64,000 nt of DNA from Pannonibacter phragmitetus_B (GTDB lineage Bacteria > Pseudomonadota > Alphaproteobacteria > Rhizobiales > Stappiaceae). The translations under genes were made by a program, and so were the position numbers. Positions 25,176-33,933 of the stretch are shown in pieces. Within the stretch, counting starts at the first letter, position 1. Each line of letters begins with the position of its first letter. The notes below the pieces were generated by a model. It worked only from the letters and a program-made list of their open reading frames with translations. It did no database searches and had not been told where the DNA came from. Where the stretch lies: the NCBI RefSeq assembly GCF_050510895.1, contig NZ_JBNINT010000001.1:1612001-1676000 (forward strand), given 5' to 3'.

Positions 25176-26812
25176 GTGACAGGAACAAGCCAGATGCAGG
25201 ACCTTGCGGCCGGGGTGGCGCCGGCCACTACGCGGGTGATGAACCTCAGCCAGTTCCTGACCCAGGCGGCACGCCGCCATCCCGATGCCATTGGCTTTGT
25301 CTGGGGGAGCAGCACTGGACGTGGGCGGAGATGGAGGCGCGCGCCGAGGCCATGGCCCACGCGCTGGTGCATGAGTTTGGTGTCCGCAAGGGCGACCGGG
25401 TGCTGATCCAGTCGGCCAACTGCAACCAGATGTTCGAATCCATGTTCGCATGCTTCCGGGCTGGGGCCGTGTGGGTCCCGGCCAACTTCCGCCAGTCGCC
25501 GGAAGAGGTGGCCTATCTGGCGGCGGCCAGTGGCGCAAAGGGCATGATCTGCGGCGCGCAGTTTCCCGCCTACGCTGCCGCCTGCCGGAGGGAAGCATCC
25601 TCGCTCGGCTTCATCATCTCCATTGGTGCATCGGAATTTGCAGAGGACTACGACGCCATCACCGCGCGCAACATGGGCCGCAAGCAGGCGCCGGTTCCGG
25701 TGTTCCGCGATGATCCGTGCTGGTTCTTCTTCACCTCCGGCACCACGGGCCGGCCGAAGGCTGCGATTCTCACACACGGCCAGATGGCTTTCGTCATCAC
25801 CAACCACTTGTGTGATCTGATGCCGGGAACGGGGCCTGATGATGCTTCCATCGTCGTGGCGCCGCTGTCGCATGGTGCGGGCGTGCATCAGTTGACGCAG
25901 GTGGCCCATGGCGCCAAGACGATTCTCCCCGGATCCGAGAAGCTTGACGTGCCGGGCATCTGGGCGTTGATCGAGCGCTGGAAGGTGACGAATGCCTTCA
26001 CCGTGCCGACCATCCTGAAGATGCTGGCGGAAGATCCTTCGGCGGATCAGTACGACCATTCGAGCCTGCGCTATGTCATCTACGCCGGTGCGCCCATGTA
26101 CCGGGCGGACCAGAAGCGGGCGCTGGAGAAGCTCGGCAAGGTGATCGTGCAGTACTTCGGCCTGGGCGAGGTGACCGGCAACATCACCGTTCTGCCGCCC
26201 GCCCTGCATACGCTGGAAGATGGTCCGGACGCCCGCATTGGCACTTGTGGTTTCGAGCGCACCGGCATGCAGGTGGAGATTCAAGACGAGAATGGTGAGC
26301 CGGTGGCGCCGGGCGCGACAGGTGAAATCTGCGTCATCGGCCCTGCCGTCTTTGCCGGATATTTCAACAATCCTGACGCCAATGCCAAGGCCTTCCGCAA
26401 TGGCTGGTTCCGCACCGGCGATCTTGGCCACATGGATGAGCAGGGCTTTGTCTATATCACTGGCCGCTCTTCGGACATGTACATCTCCGGTGGTTCCAAC
26501 ATCTATCCGCGTGAAATCGAGGAGAAAATACTCCTGCATCCGGACATCACCGAGACAGCCGTGCTGGGCATTCCCGATCCGGTGTGGGGTGAGGCAGGCG
26601 TTGCGGTCTGCGTGGCGCGCCCTGGCGCGGATCCTGCGGCCATTGATTTGCGCGGCTGGCTGGACGGCAAGGTCGCCCGCTACAAGCTGCCGAAAATCAC
26701 CGTGTTCTGGGAGGCCATGCCCAAGTCGGCCTATGGCAAGATCACCAAGAAGATGATCCGGGAGGAACTTCAGCGCCGGGGTGAAATCCCCGCGCCGGAT
26801 GCCGGAACCTGA
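25176..26812 (+). CDS. AMP-dependent acyl-CoA synthetase/ligase (one frameshift)
   Basis: About 545 residues. The N terminus (MQDLAAGVAPATTRVMNLSQFLTQAARRHPDAIGFVWG) is in one frame and the rest in another; adding one G to GGGGG at 25303-25307 gives GFVWGEQHWTWAEMEARAEAMAHAL, as expected. Signature motifs: FFTSGTTGRPKAAILTHGQM (P-loop), YFGLGEVTGN, GWFRTGDLGHMDEQG and SGGSNIYPREIEE, with the catalytic lysine in SAYGKITKK. Activates a carboxylic acid to its CoA ester. Start could be GTG 25176 (GGGAGG upstream) or ATG 25194. Follows iclR; substrate presumably that of the TRAP system. Confidence 0.88.
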
Positions 26813-26838
26813 ACAGGGAATACAAGGGAGGAATTGGG

Positions 26839-27596
26839 ATGAGTGATAAAGGCAAGGCGAAGGCTGTAGCCATCACCGGCGGCGCGTCTGGCATTGGCCT
26901 GGCAACTGCCCACAAGCTTCAGAGCCTCGGCTATGAACCCTGGCTTCTGGACCTGAAGGCCGAGGCTCTGGCTGCTGCCTGCGCGGAACTGGATATTCCG
27001 GCAGAGCGGGGCATCGTCTGTAACGTTGCGGATGAAACGTCGGTCGAGGCAGCCATGCGCATCATCGCCGCCGCCACCAGCCTTGCCGGTGTGGTCAACT
27101 CTGCGGGTATCGGCTTCGACCGCCCGGCTGTGGAGACCAGCGTTGAGGACTTCCGGAAGGTGATTGATGTCAACTTGACCGGCAGCTTCATTGTCTGCCG
27201 TTCGGCAGCGCGCCTGTGGCTTGAGAAAACCAGCCGGGCGCAATCGTCAACATCACCTCCATTTCAGGTCTGTGCGGTAACAAGGGCCGCTCGGCTTACG
27301 GCTCTTCAAAAGGCGGGTTGAACCTGATGACCCTGGTAATGGCCAATGAGCTTGGAGGGTCTGGAATCCGCGTCAATGCCGTTGCTCCGGGGCCTGTGGA
27401 CACGCCGCTTGCACGCGCCGTGCATACGCCAGACGTGCGTGAGCAATGGCACAAGCGGGTACCGCTGCACCGCTATGGCCAGCCGGAGGAAGTGGCCAGT
27501 GCGGTTGCCTTCCTCCTCTCGGATGAGGCGTCCTACGTGAACGGCCAGGTGCTGGCCGTTGATGGCGGGTTCGTCACAGCAGGGCTTGCCGTATGA
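26839..27596 (+). CDS. Short-chain dehydrogenase/reductase (one frameshift)
   Basis: About 252 residues once one G is added to GGG at 27236-27238; the junction then reads LEKTSRGAIVNITSISGLCGNKGRSAYGSSKGGLNLM, the catalytic Ser-Tyr-Lys stretch of classical SDRs. Other motifs: nucleotide site TGGASGIGLATAHKL, NSAGIGFDRP (NAG), and AVAPGPVDTPLA, with QVLAVDGGFVTAG at the end. NAD(P)-dependent oxidation of a hydroxyl group in the same pathway as the ligase is likely. GGGAGGAATTGGG precedes the ATG. Overlaps the next gene by ATGA. Confidence 0.9.
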
Positions 27597-28486
27597 AGGG
27601 AGGGGCAGGCGGCGGCCTGCGCAGCATCCTCCATCCCGGGCCGGTTGAGGCTTCGCGCCTGCGCGTGGTTTCTTGCCGGGTGCGCCCGCTGCGGCTGGCA
27701 TTGGAACCTGCTTCGGGTGAGACAATCCTTGCGACCCTGTCACGCGGGTTTGCGCAGGCGGGCTATGCGGCCGGTTATGTCAGCCTGCAGGACACGGCCA
27801 TGGCGCGGATGAACTATGTGATTCCCGCCGCAAGCCCGGATGACAGCCACGCCGCCTGGTACAGCGCGACGCATGAAGGCGGGCCAGGCAGCCGGATTTC
27901 ACGGGCTGGCTTGCATCTGGGTCAAAGGGATGGCGCGCCTTTTCTCCATTGTCACGGCATCTGGACTCCGGCGGGCGCGGCTGAGGCCATGGGGCATCTT
28001 CTGCCCTTCGAGGCGGAGCTGGCGGGACCGGTGGAGGTCGACGCTCTGGCCATTTCTGGGGCGCAACTGGTGACACGGCTCGACGCCGAGACCAACTTTG
28101 CTCTGTTCGCGCCAGAGCCTGCACCGCCTGCTCCCGGCGAAGCCGAGCGGGAGAGGGCAGGCAGTGCCCGTGGCCTGTTGCTGACCATCCGGCCAAATGT
28201 GGACGTCTGCGCCATGATTTCCGAGGCTTGCGAGGCTGCCGGCTTCGGAGCGGCCTCCGTGCATGGAATCGGATCACTGGTGGGGGCGGACTACGAGGAC
28301 GGAACCTCCGTTTCGTCCTACGCCACGGAAGTACTGGTGCGCTCCGGTTCCTGGCGGCGCGGGCAAGGTACGTGCCTCGACATTGCCCTCGTTGGATTGG
28401 ACGGGGCCATCAGCACTGGCATCCTGCAGAAGGGCTGCAATCCGGTCTGCGTGACTTTCGAGCTTCTTGTGACGGAGGCGGCCTGA
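27593..28486 (+). CDS. Tandem PPC/DUF296-domain protein
   Basis: 297 residues, ATGA overlap with the SDR. Two copies of the PPC (DUF296) fold appear: residues about 40-165, with HLGQRDGAPFLHCHGIWTPAG, whose HxH is the usual metal-site mark, and about 185-297, with FGAASVHGIGSLVGADYEDG and VTFELLV. The second copy keeps one histidine only. No signal peptide. Bacterial PPC proteins are mostly uncharacterised; this one ends a ligase/SDR operon, so an enzymatic role on a CoA or acid intermediate is possible. Function unknown. Confidence 0.82.
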   Translation: MKGGAGGGLRSILHPGPVEASRLRVVSCRVRPLRLALEPASGETILATLSRGFAQAGYAAGYVSLQDTAMARMNYVIPAASPDDSHAAWYSATHEGGPGSRISRAGLHLGQRDGAPFLHCHGIWTPAGAAEAMGHLLPFEAELAGPVEVDALAISGAQLVTRLDAETNFALFAPEPAPPAPGEAERERAGSARGLLLTIRPNVDVCAMISEACEAAGFGAASVHGIGSLVGADYEDGTSVSSYATEVLVRSGSWRRGQGTCLDIALVGLDGAISTGILQKGCNPVCVTFELLVTEAA

Positions 28487-28501
28487 GGAGTGCGTTACGG
28501 C

Positions 28502-30073
28502 TCAGCGGCGGATGCCATTCAGAATCCCGCCGATGGCACCGCCCAGAATCGCCGCTCCGGCGGCATCGATCATAGGGTCTCCCTCGGGCGCGGATCCCGG
28601 CGGCAGATGCTCTGGCTCAGCCGCGTAGATGGGTGAGCCATCGGCGGTGGTGCCGCGCTGCACCTGTTGCGGCGGGCGCTGGAACTGGCGCTGGGGCCGC
28701 TGCTGCTGCTGCGCCATTGCGGCCCGAAATTCGGCTTGGGTTTGTTCCTTCAGCAGTTCATATTCCTCTTCGGACATGCTGCCGGTTTGCTCATATTCGT
28801 TGTAGCTCTGCCATTCTTTGATGGCAGCGCGGGAGCGGGAGCCGAAAACACCGTCCGGCGTCCCCGCGTCATAGCCGGCAAGATTCAGGCGAAGCTGAAC
28901 TTCCCGGCGCTTGAGCCGGGACCAGGCCGCTTCATCTTCCGTCTCTGCTGATGTGGAAGAGGCGCTGGCTGTGCCGGCCTTCTGTGTTCTGGTCCCTTCT
29001 GCTGCTGCCTCGTCTCCTTGCGTATCTGCCGTTGCCTCTTCTGTGACAGCCTCATCGGAGGCTGGAGCATTGGCCGCTTCAACGCGCTTGATCTGGTTGC
29101 GGGCAAAGTCGGCAAAGCTGCCATTCGGATAGGCGGCCAGATAGACGTTGTAGTCTTCCACAGTGCCGCCTGCTGACGCAGCATCCCACAGCGCTTTCTC
29201 CCGCTCCCACGCAAGAGTTGCACTGGTGGGAACCGTACCGGATGCGACAGCTGCCGCATCCTGAGAAACGGTGGTTTCCGTTGCCACATTTGCGGGGGCT
29301 GCGGAGCGGTTGAGATAGACTTCCCCGATCAGCGAGGCATTGACCCAAGGGCGTTGTTTTTGCCCGGTTTCCTTGAACACATCCCCGGTTACGCGGGTCA
29401 TCACGGTTTGAATCGGTGTGTCCGGCGCATCGATGTGGCGCAGCAAGGCGCTGGTGAAGGGCGAATTGCTGCCTGTACCATCCAGAGCCACGTCACCGGG
29501 GCTCGTGGCGAAAGCAATGACGGAACCTTCCCCGCCCTGATCCTGCAACTTGAGCTCGGCAAGACCTGCACCAACTCCGGCCGAGCGCGAGGGATTCATC
29601 GACCTGGCCAGTGTGCGCGCCAGCGGGTTGTCGCGGCAGGCATCGAGAAACACCATCCGCACCTTTACGTCATTGGACATCTGACGCAGCACAAAGTCAG
29701 CGGAGATGGTTTCAAAATCCAGCGCCGTTTCGTCGTCGAACTTCGCATCCACGGGGACAAGATAATTCGTGCCGCCCACCTGCATGCCGTGCCCGGCATA
29801 GAACAGCAGAGCGACATCCGCGCCGCGCGCTTCCCTCGCGAATTCCGCAACGGTGCGCCGCATGGCCTGATAGTCGAGGTCATAGCCCGCGACCACCTCG
29901 AAACCGAGGCTTTTCAGCTTGGCTGACATGGCGCGCGCGTCATTGGCCGGATTGGGAAGGGCGACGGTGTGGAGATAGGCCCCGTTGCCCATGACCAGCG
30001 CAACGCGCTTTGCCAAGGCCGGGCTGATACCGGCCAGAACCAGGAGAAGACAGGTGAGCGCGCGCGCAAGCAT
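28502..30073 (-). CDS. Secreted caspase-like (C14) peptidase with peptidoglycan-binding-like repeat
   Basis: 523 residues. Signal peptide MLARALTCLLLVLAGISPALA, then a p20 domain beginning KRVALVMGNGAYLHTVALPNPANDARAM. The catalytic dyad is visible: His in LLFYAGHGMQVGG and Cys in VFLDACRDNPLA. A long linker follows, then a tetratricopeptide-like stretch (WEREKALWDAASAGGTVEDYNVYLAAYPNGSFADFARNQI) and near the C terminus VQLRLNLAGYDAGTPDGVFGSRSRAAIKEWQ, a peptidoglycan-binding-1-like repeat. Orthocaspases of this kind are periplasmic Arg/Lys-specific peptidases; substrate unknown. Single gene, convergent with the PPC operon. Confidence 0.92.
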   Translation of the reverse strand: MLARALTCLLLVLAGISPALAKRVALVMGNGAYLHTVALPNPANDARAMSAKLKSLGFEVVAGYDLDYQAMRRTVAEFAREARGADVALLFYAGHGMQVGGTNYLVPVDAKFDDETALDFETISADFVLRQMSNDVKVRMVFLDACRDNPLARTLARSMNPSRSAGVGAGLAELKLQDQGGEGSVIAFATSPGDVALDGTGSNSPFTSALLRHIDAPDTPIQTVMTRVTGDVFKETGQKQRPWVNASLIGEVYLNRSAAPANVATETTVSQDAAAVASGTVPTSATLAWEREKALWDAASAGGTVEDYNVYLAAYPNGSFADFARNQIKRVEAANAPASDEAVTEEATADTQGDEAAAEGTRTQKAGTASASSTSAETEDEAAWSRLKRREVQLRLNLAGYDAGTPDGVFGSRSRAAIKEWQSYNEYEQTGSMSEEEYELLKEQTQAEFRAAMAQQQQRPQRQFQRPPQQVQRGTTADGSPIYAAEPEHLPPGSAPEGDPMIDAAGAAILGGAIGGILNGIRR

Positions 30074-30300
30074 CTTCAGGACCTTTCGCAGGGAAACGAA
30101 ACCGGCAGCTTGTCAGGTTTTCGCTGCAAAAGTTTTGCCACGGCAGGCTGCATGCCTGCAAGCGCCCCGCGTTCGGTATCTGTTTTTTGCCACGGCCTGC
30201 ACCGCCTGCAGGCCATAGGAAACAGAGACCATCAAGGCTCTGCATTCTGGCAGCGGGATTGCCAGGCAAGAACACTCAGCAGAGGGGAGATGCAAAAACG

Positions 30301-30324
30301 AAAAAGACGCCTAAGCGTCTTTTT
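30301..30324. terminator. Terminator of tRNA-Glu (symmetric)
   Basis: Ten-base perfect stem AAAAAGACGC (30301-30310) / GCGTCTTTTT (30315-30324) with loop CTAA. It follows the tRNA on the minus strand, and its A/T ends make it usable in both directions. Confidence 0.85.
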
Positions 30325-30347
30325 CAAAATCACTCTCAGGAAGAGAG

Positions 30348-30422
30348 TGGTACGCCCAAGGGGAATCGAACCCCTGTTTTCGCCGTGAAAGGGCGACGTC
30401 CTGACCGCTAGACGATGGGCGC
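30348..30422 (-). tRNA. tRNA-Glu (anticodon TTC)
   Basis: Cloverleaf on the minus strand: acceptor GCGCCCA with TGGGCGT, D arm with TAGCGGTCA, anticodon arm CGCCC TTTCACG GGCG-type with TTC at the anticodon, T arm CAGGGGTTCGATTCCCCTT, discriminator A and an encoded CCA. A terminator follows. Confidence 0.96.
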
Positions 30423-30661
30423 TTGACCGTGTGGCCCGTGTGGGCCGCGTCGTGTGAGGAGGCTTATAGGCAGATTGTTCGGAGGCTGCAAGAGGGTATT
30501 TGCATGTTTTTCCACAGGTCCGGAAGGGACGTGGCAGAGAGCTGGCAGCAGGCGCGGAAATCCGCGCCTTTTTGCCGGGCAAAATATCCACAGCCTTGAT
30601 TTCAGACCATGATTTCCTGCCCGGCAGCGCCCATGCCTTCCCCGGATTCCGGGAAAAAGGC

Positions 30662-31102
30662 TTACCAGCTGCCGGTATTCGGCATGGATGACCAGGGTTC
30701 TGCCGGCTCCTTGGCGGCACCCTTCTGCAGAAGTTCGATCGAGATTCCATCCGGAGAACGGACAAAGGCCATGCGGCCGTCGCGCGGCGGACGGTTGATG
30801 GTGACACCTTTCTCCATCAGGCTGGCACAGAGTGCATAGATGTCGTCCACCTCGTAGGCGAGGTGGCCGAAGTTGCGCCCGCCGGTGTAGGTTTCCGGAT
30901 CCCAGTTATAGGTCAGCTCCAGCAGCGGTGCTGCATGGGCCTTGCCGCTTTCCACGTCGTCGGCGGAAGCCAGGAAGATCAGCGTGAAGCGTCCGGCCTC
31001 GTTCTCGATGCGGCGGACTTCGGTCATGCCCATCTTGTTGCAATAGAAGTCGAGAGAGGCTTCGACGTCGGTCACGCGGACCATGGTGTGCAGGTAGCGC
31101 AT
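30662..31102 (-). CDS. gloA: Lactoylglutathione lyase (glyoxalase I)
   Basis: 146 residues from MRYLHTMVRVTDVEASLDFYCNKMGM (AAGGGAATC upstream). Metal ligands of GloA are in place: His in YLHTMVRV, Glu in PLLELTYNWD, His in FGHLAYEVDDIYAL and Glu in GISIELLQKG, along with GRNFGH. Converts the methylglyoxal-glutathione hemithioacetal to S-lactoylglutathione, a nickel/zinc-dependent detoxification step. Divergent from the sirtuin gene. Confidence 0.95.
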   Translation of the reverse strand: MRYLHTMVRVTDVEASLDFYCNKMGMTEVRRIENEAGRFTLIFLASADDVESGKAHAAPLLELTYNWDPETYTGGRNFGHLAYEVDDIYALCASLMEKGVTINRPPRDGRMAFVRSPDGISIELLQKGAAKEPAEPWSSMPNTGSW

Positions 31103-31244
31103 CTTGATTCCCTTGTTTGATTTTCCGGAGAGTGCTGGCTTTGCGGCCGGGCTTGCCATGGGCTGCAGGCTTGCGCCACTCTCGGTTCTGTTCATTGAAC
31201 GGAACCAGCGTGACGGCCCGGCCTCAAAATGACAAGACACAGCA

Positions 31245-32015
31245 ATGCCAAGACATATTGATGACCTGACCGCTGCGCAGGCTGCGCTCCGGGAGGTGTT
31301 CTCCGGCGGCGGGCAGATTGTTGTCCTGACCGGTGCCGGAATTTCAACCGAGTCAGGAATTCCTGACTACCGGTCTCCGGGAGGGATATGGTCCAGGATG
31401 GCGCCGGTTCAATATGCTGATTTCATTGAAGACAAGGCACAGCGTCTGGAAGACTGGCGCCGGCGCTTCATCTTCCATGGGGATTTCACCCGCGCTCACC
31501 CGAATGCTGCCCATCGTGCGCTAGCGCGGGAAGCGGAGGTCGGGCGGGTGCAGCTGGTGATCACGCAGAACATCGATGGGCTGCACCAGCGGGCAGGACT
31601 GCAGCAGGACAAACTGGTGGAGCTGCATGGCAATGGCACCTATGCCTCATGCCTGTCCTGTGGCGCCCATGCGGACCTCATGGCGCAGAAAAAGGTGGCT
31701 GACTGCGACCGCAGTCCACGCTGTGCGGATTGCGGCGGCCTCTTGAAGGCGGCTGTAATCAGCTTCGGCCAGTCGATGCCGGAGGAGCCCTGGCAGCGTG
31801 CTGTCGCGGCCTCGCGCAAGGCAGATGTCTTTATTGTGGTTGGATCATCGCTGCAGGTCTATCCGGCTGCACGGCTTCCGGAAATTGCAGTCGAGGCCGG
31901 GGCTCAAATGATGCTGATCAATCAGCAGCCCGGGCCTCTGGATGAACTTGCCTCTCATCTCATCCGGACACCGGCAGCTGCGACTTTTGATGTCCTGTTA
32001 CCCGGGAAAAGTTGA
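31245..32015 (+). CDS. Sir2 family NAD-dependent protein deacylase
   Basis: 256 residues, a complete single-domain sirtuin. NAD site VVLTGAGISTESGIPDYRSPGGIW, catalytic QNIDGLHQRAG with the histidine in VELHGNG, a four-cysteine zinc ribbon (CLSCGAH ... CADCGG), and VVGSSLQVYPAARLPE. The second residue after the first zinc pair and the D-Y-R-S loop look like class II/III enzymes, but class is not certain. Removes acyl groups from lysines using NAD. Confidence 0.94.
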   Translation: MPRHIDDLTAAQAALREVFSGGGQIVVLTGAGISTESGIPDYRSPGGIWSRMAPVQYADFIEDKAQRLEDWRRRFIFHGDFTRAHPNAAHRALAREAEVGRVQLVITQNIDGLHQRAGLQQDKLVELHGNGTYASCLSCGAHADLMAQKKVADCDRSPRCADCGGLLKAAVISFGQSMPEEPWQRAVAASRKADVFIVVGSSLQVYPAARLPEIAVEAGAQMMLINQQPGPLDELASHLIRTPAAATFDVLLPGKS

Positions 32016-32059
32016 CAGGCATGCCATAATTGCAGTGGGCAAAGACTGAGAGGTTGTGG

Positions 32060-32071
32060 TTTGTTAACAAA
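32060..32071. promoter_or_regulatory. 12-base palindrome upstream of the cold-shock gene
   Basis: TTTGTTAACAAA, a perfect palindrome about 100 bases before the double cold-shock protein start, in the AT-rich gap after the sirtuin gene. Possibly an operator; no regulator can be named. Confidence 0.35.
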
Positions 32072-32170
32072 AGGCACTGGCCGAGCCCCCTGTGAGTGTT
32101 ATCCTTTTCTTAGGAATCAGAGAGTGGTGAGTCGGATGGTTCACCCAAATCTGACATAAGCGGCACAGAG

Positions 32171-32770
32171 ATGGGGCTTGGACACATGGGGGCTAAGACG
32201 GCTCAGGATCCCCGGCTGATTGAGACGATGGCGGAAGACGCTGGCGTCGACGTGATCGAGCTGGCCGGGACGATCAAGTGGTTCGATATTGCCAAGGGAT
32301 ATGGCTTTATCGTGCCGGACAATGATGGCCTGCCGGACATCCTGCTGCACGTGACGTGCCTGCGCCGGGACGGTTTCCAGACCGCCTATGAAGGCGCACG
32401 CGTCGTTTGTGAGGTTCTCGACAAGCCGCGCGGCCTTCAGGCACTGCGTGTTCTGTCCATGGACGAATCCACCGCCGTACATCCTTCCCAGCTGCCGCCC
32501 TCACGCACCCATGTGCAGGTCGTGCCGGAAAGCGGTTTCGAACGGGCGACCGTCAAGTGGTTCAACCGCGTCAAGGGCTTCGGCTTCCTGACACAGGGCG
32601 AAACTTCCGAAGACATCTTCATCCATATGGAGACCCTGCGCCGCTTCGGCATCACGGAACTGCGCCCCGGTCAGGAAGTGCAGGTCCGCTTTGGTCAAGG
32701 CCCGAAGGGGCGTATGGCAGCCGAGATCCGTCCGCTCGGTGGCGGTGCTCACATTCCATCCTCTCACTGA
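32171..32770 (+). CDS. Double cold-shock domain protein
   Basis: 199 residues with two cold-shock domains joined by a 40-residue linker. First: GTIKWFDIAKGYGFIVPDNDGLPDILLH (RNP1 KGYGFI, RNP2-like DILLH). Second: ATVKWFNRVKGFGFLTQGETSEDIFIH (KGFGFL, DIFIH). Double-CSD proteins of this layout are typical of alphaproteobacteria and act as RNA chaperones. The start is ATG 32171 or 32186; neither has a clear ribosome site. Confidence 0.92.
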   Translation: MGLGHMGAKTAQDPRLIETMAEDAGVDVIELAGTIKWFDIAKGYGFIVPDNDGLPDILLHVTCLRRDGFQTAYEGARVVCEVLDKPRGLQALRVLSMDESTAVHPSQLPPSRTHVQVVPESGFERATVKWFNRVKGFGFLTQGETSEDIFIHMETLRRFGITELRPGQEVQVRFGQGPKGRMAAEIRPLGGGAHIPSSH

Positions 32771-33025
32771 GGGCTCGAAGCAGAACGGCGGTTTGCGTCG
32801 CGCTGCAAAGGAAATATCCGTCTGTTAATCCGGCGGGAATACCTTGCACCTAGGGTGCCGGGCGAAATGGAAAGGGCCGGGGTGCTGAGTTCAGGCACGC
32901 CCGGCTGGAAGACATACGCCAGAAGAAGCGATGCTTTCGATAAGACTGACCTCCTGCATTGGCCTTGTAGCGGCCTGGCGGGATTGGATATTGTATCAGT
33001 TGCGTATGAGTTTGGAGGGGAAGTA

Positions 33026-33565
33026 ATGCGTATCGCCCACTTCACGGCGCCTTTGCGCGCCTTGAGCGTCCGAAGCACAGGTGCTCCGGCGCCTTGCTTG
33101 CGTGGAGCCTTTGGAATTGCCGTCAGGGCCGTTCTGGTTGGCATGATTGTTCTGGGAGCCGCTGCCTTTGCCAAGGCTGCCGGACTGCCCACTGAAAGGC
33201 TGTCGGTGGAAACCGCAGCAGGCCCGCAGGCTTTCACCGTGGAAATTGCCAGCACAGAGGCAGATCGGGCGACGGGCCTGATGAACCGCAAGGAAATGGC
33301 CGCTGATGCGGGTATGCTCTTTGTTTTTCCAGAAAGCGGCGAGAAGTTCTTCTGGATGAAGAACACCTATATCTCCCTCGACATGATTTTCATTGATCAG
33401 GCGGGCCGCATCGTTTCCATCGCGAAAGACACGGAACCTCTGTCCGAGAAGATTGTCTCCTCTGGTGGCAGTGCCCGCTATGTTCTGGAAGTGATCGCAG
33501 GCACTTCGGAAAGGCTACAGTTTGCGCCGGGACAGAAGGTTTCGGCGCCCAGCATCAAGCCTTGA
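33026..33565 (+). CDS. DUF192 secreted protein
   Basis: 179 residues from ATG 33026 (GGAGGGGAAG upstream); an open frame extends upstream but is unlikely coding. A hydrophobic export signal (FGIAVRAVLVGMIVLGAAAFAKA) precedes the DUF192 domain: VEIASTEADRATGLMNRKEMAADAGMLFVFPESGEKFFWMKNTYISLDMIFIDQAGRIV...YVLEVIAG. Small beta-barrel of unknown role, found in most alphaproteobacteria. Upstream of tRNA-Pro. Confidence 0.9.
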   Translation: MRIAHFTAPLRALSVRSTGAPAPCLRGAFGIAVRAVLVGMIVLGAAAFAKAAGLPTERLSVETAAGPQAFTVEIASTEADRATGLMNRKEMAADAGMLFVFPESGEKFFWMKNTYISLDMIFIDQAGRIVSIAKDTEPLSEKIVSSGGSARYVLEVIAGTSERLQFAPGQKVSAPSIKP

Positions 33566-33689
33566 ATTCTGCAGCCGCTGTCCGCCCGGAAACTGGCGGT
33601 GCGCAACTGCACAGAGGGTGTGATTGTCCTGGCCTTCGGGCTTGACGCTGTGCAGGGGAAGGCGGTACACCCGCAAACATACCGGACGT

Positions 33690-33767
33690 CGGGGTATAGC
33701 GCAGCCTGGTAGCGCATCTGCTTTGGGAGCAGAGGGTCGCAAGTTCGAGATCTTGCTGCCCCGACCA
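33690..33767 (+). tRNA. tRNA-Pro (anticodon TGG)
   Basis: Acceptor CGGGGTA pairs with TGCCCCG; D arm GCGCAGCCTGGTAGCGC; anticodon loop TTTGGGA with TGG; T arm GCAAGTTCGAGATCTTGC; discriminator A and encoded CCA ending at 33767. Confidence 0.96.
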
Positions 33768-33933
33768 CTTTCTTCCTCCAGTTTACATGTTTCTGAAGTT
33801 TTGGATGTTCCGGCTGGAGCCTCCGCGATTTTGCTCGTCTTGCCGGTTCCTGCCCGGTTGCGGCGAGGCAAAGCTCGCTTTTTGCGTCCTTCATCGCTTC
33901 ATGGTTGTGCTGCGGTTTCGCGGCATCTGAACG

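Noticed and set aside
24959..26539. 526-codon minus-strand frame opposite the acyl-CoA ligase
   Set aside because: Shadow of the ligase gene; no start context and composition typical of antisense frames.
32855..33025. 57-residue N-terminal extension of the DUF192 protein
   Set aside because: No export signal at that end; ATG 33026 has a good ribosome site and directly precedes a signal peptide.
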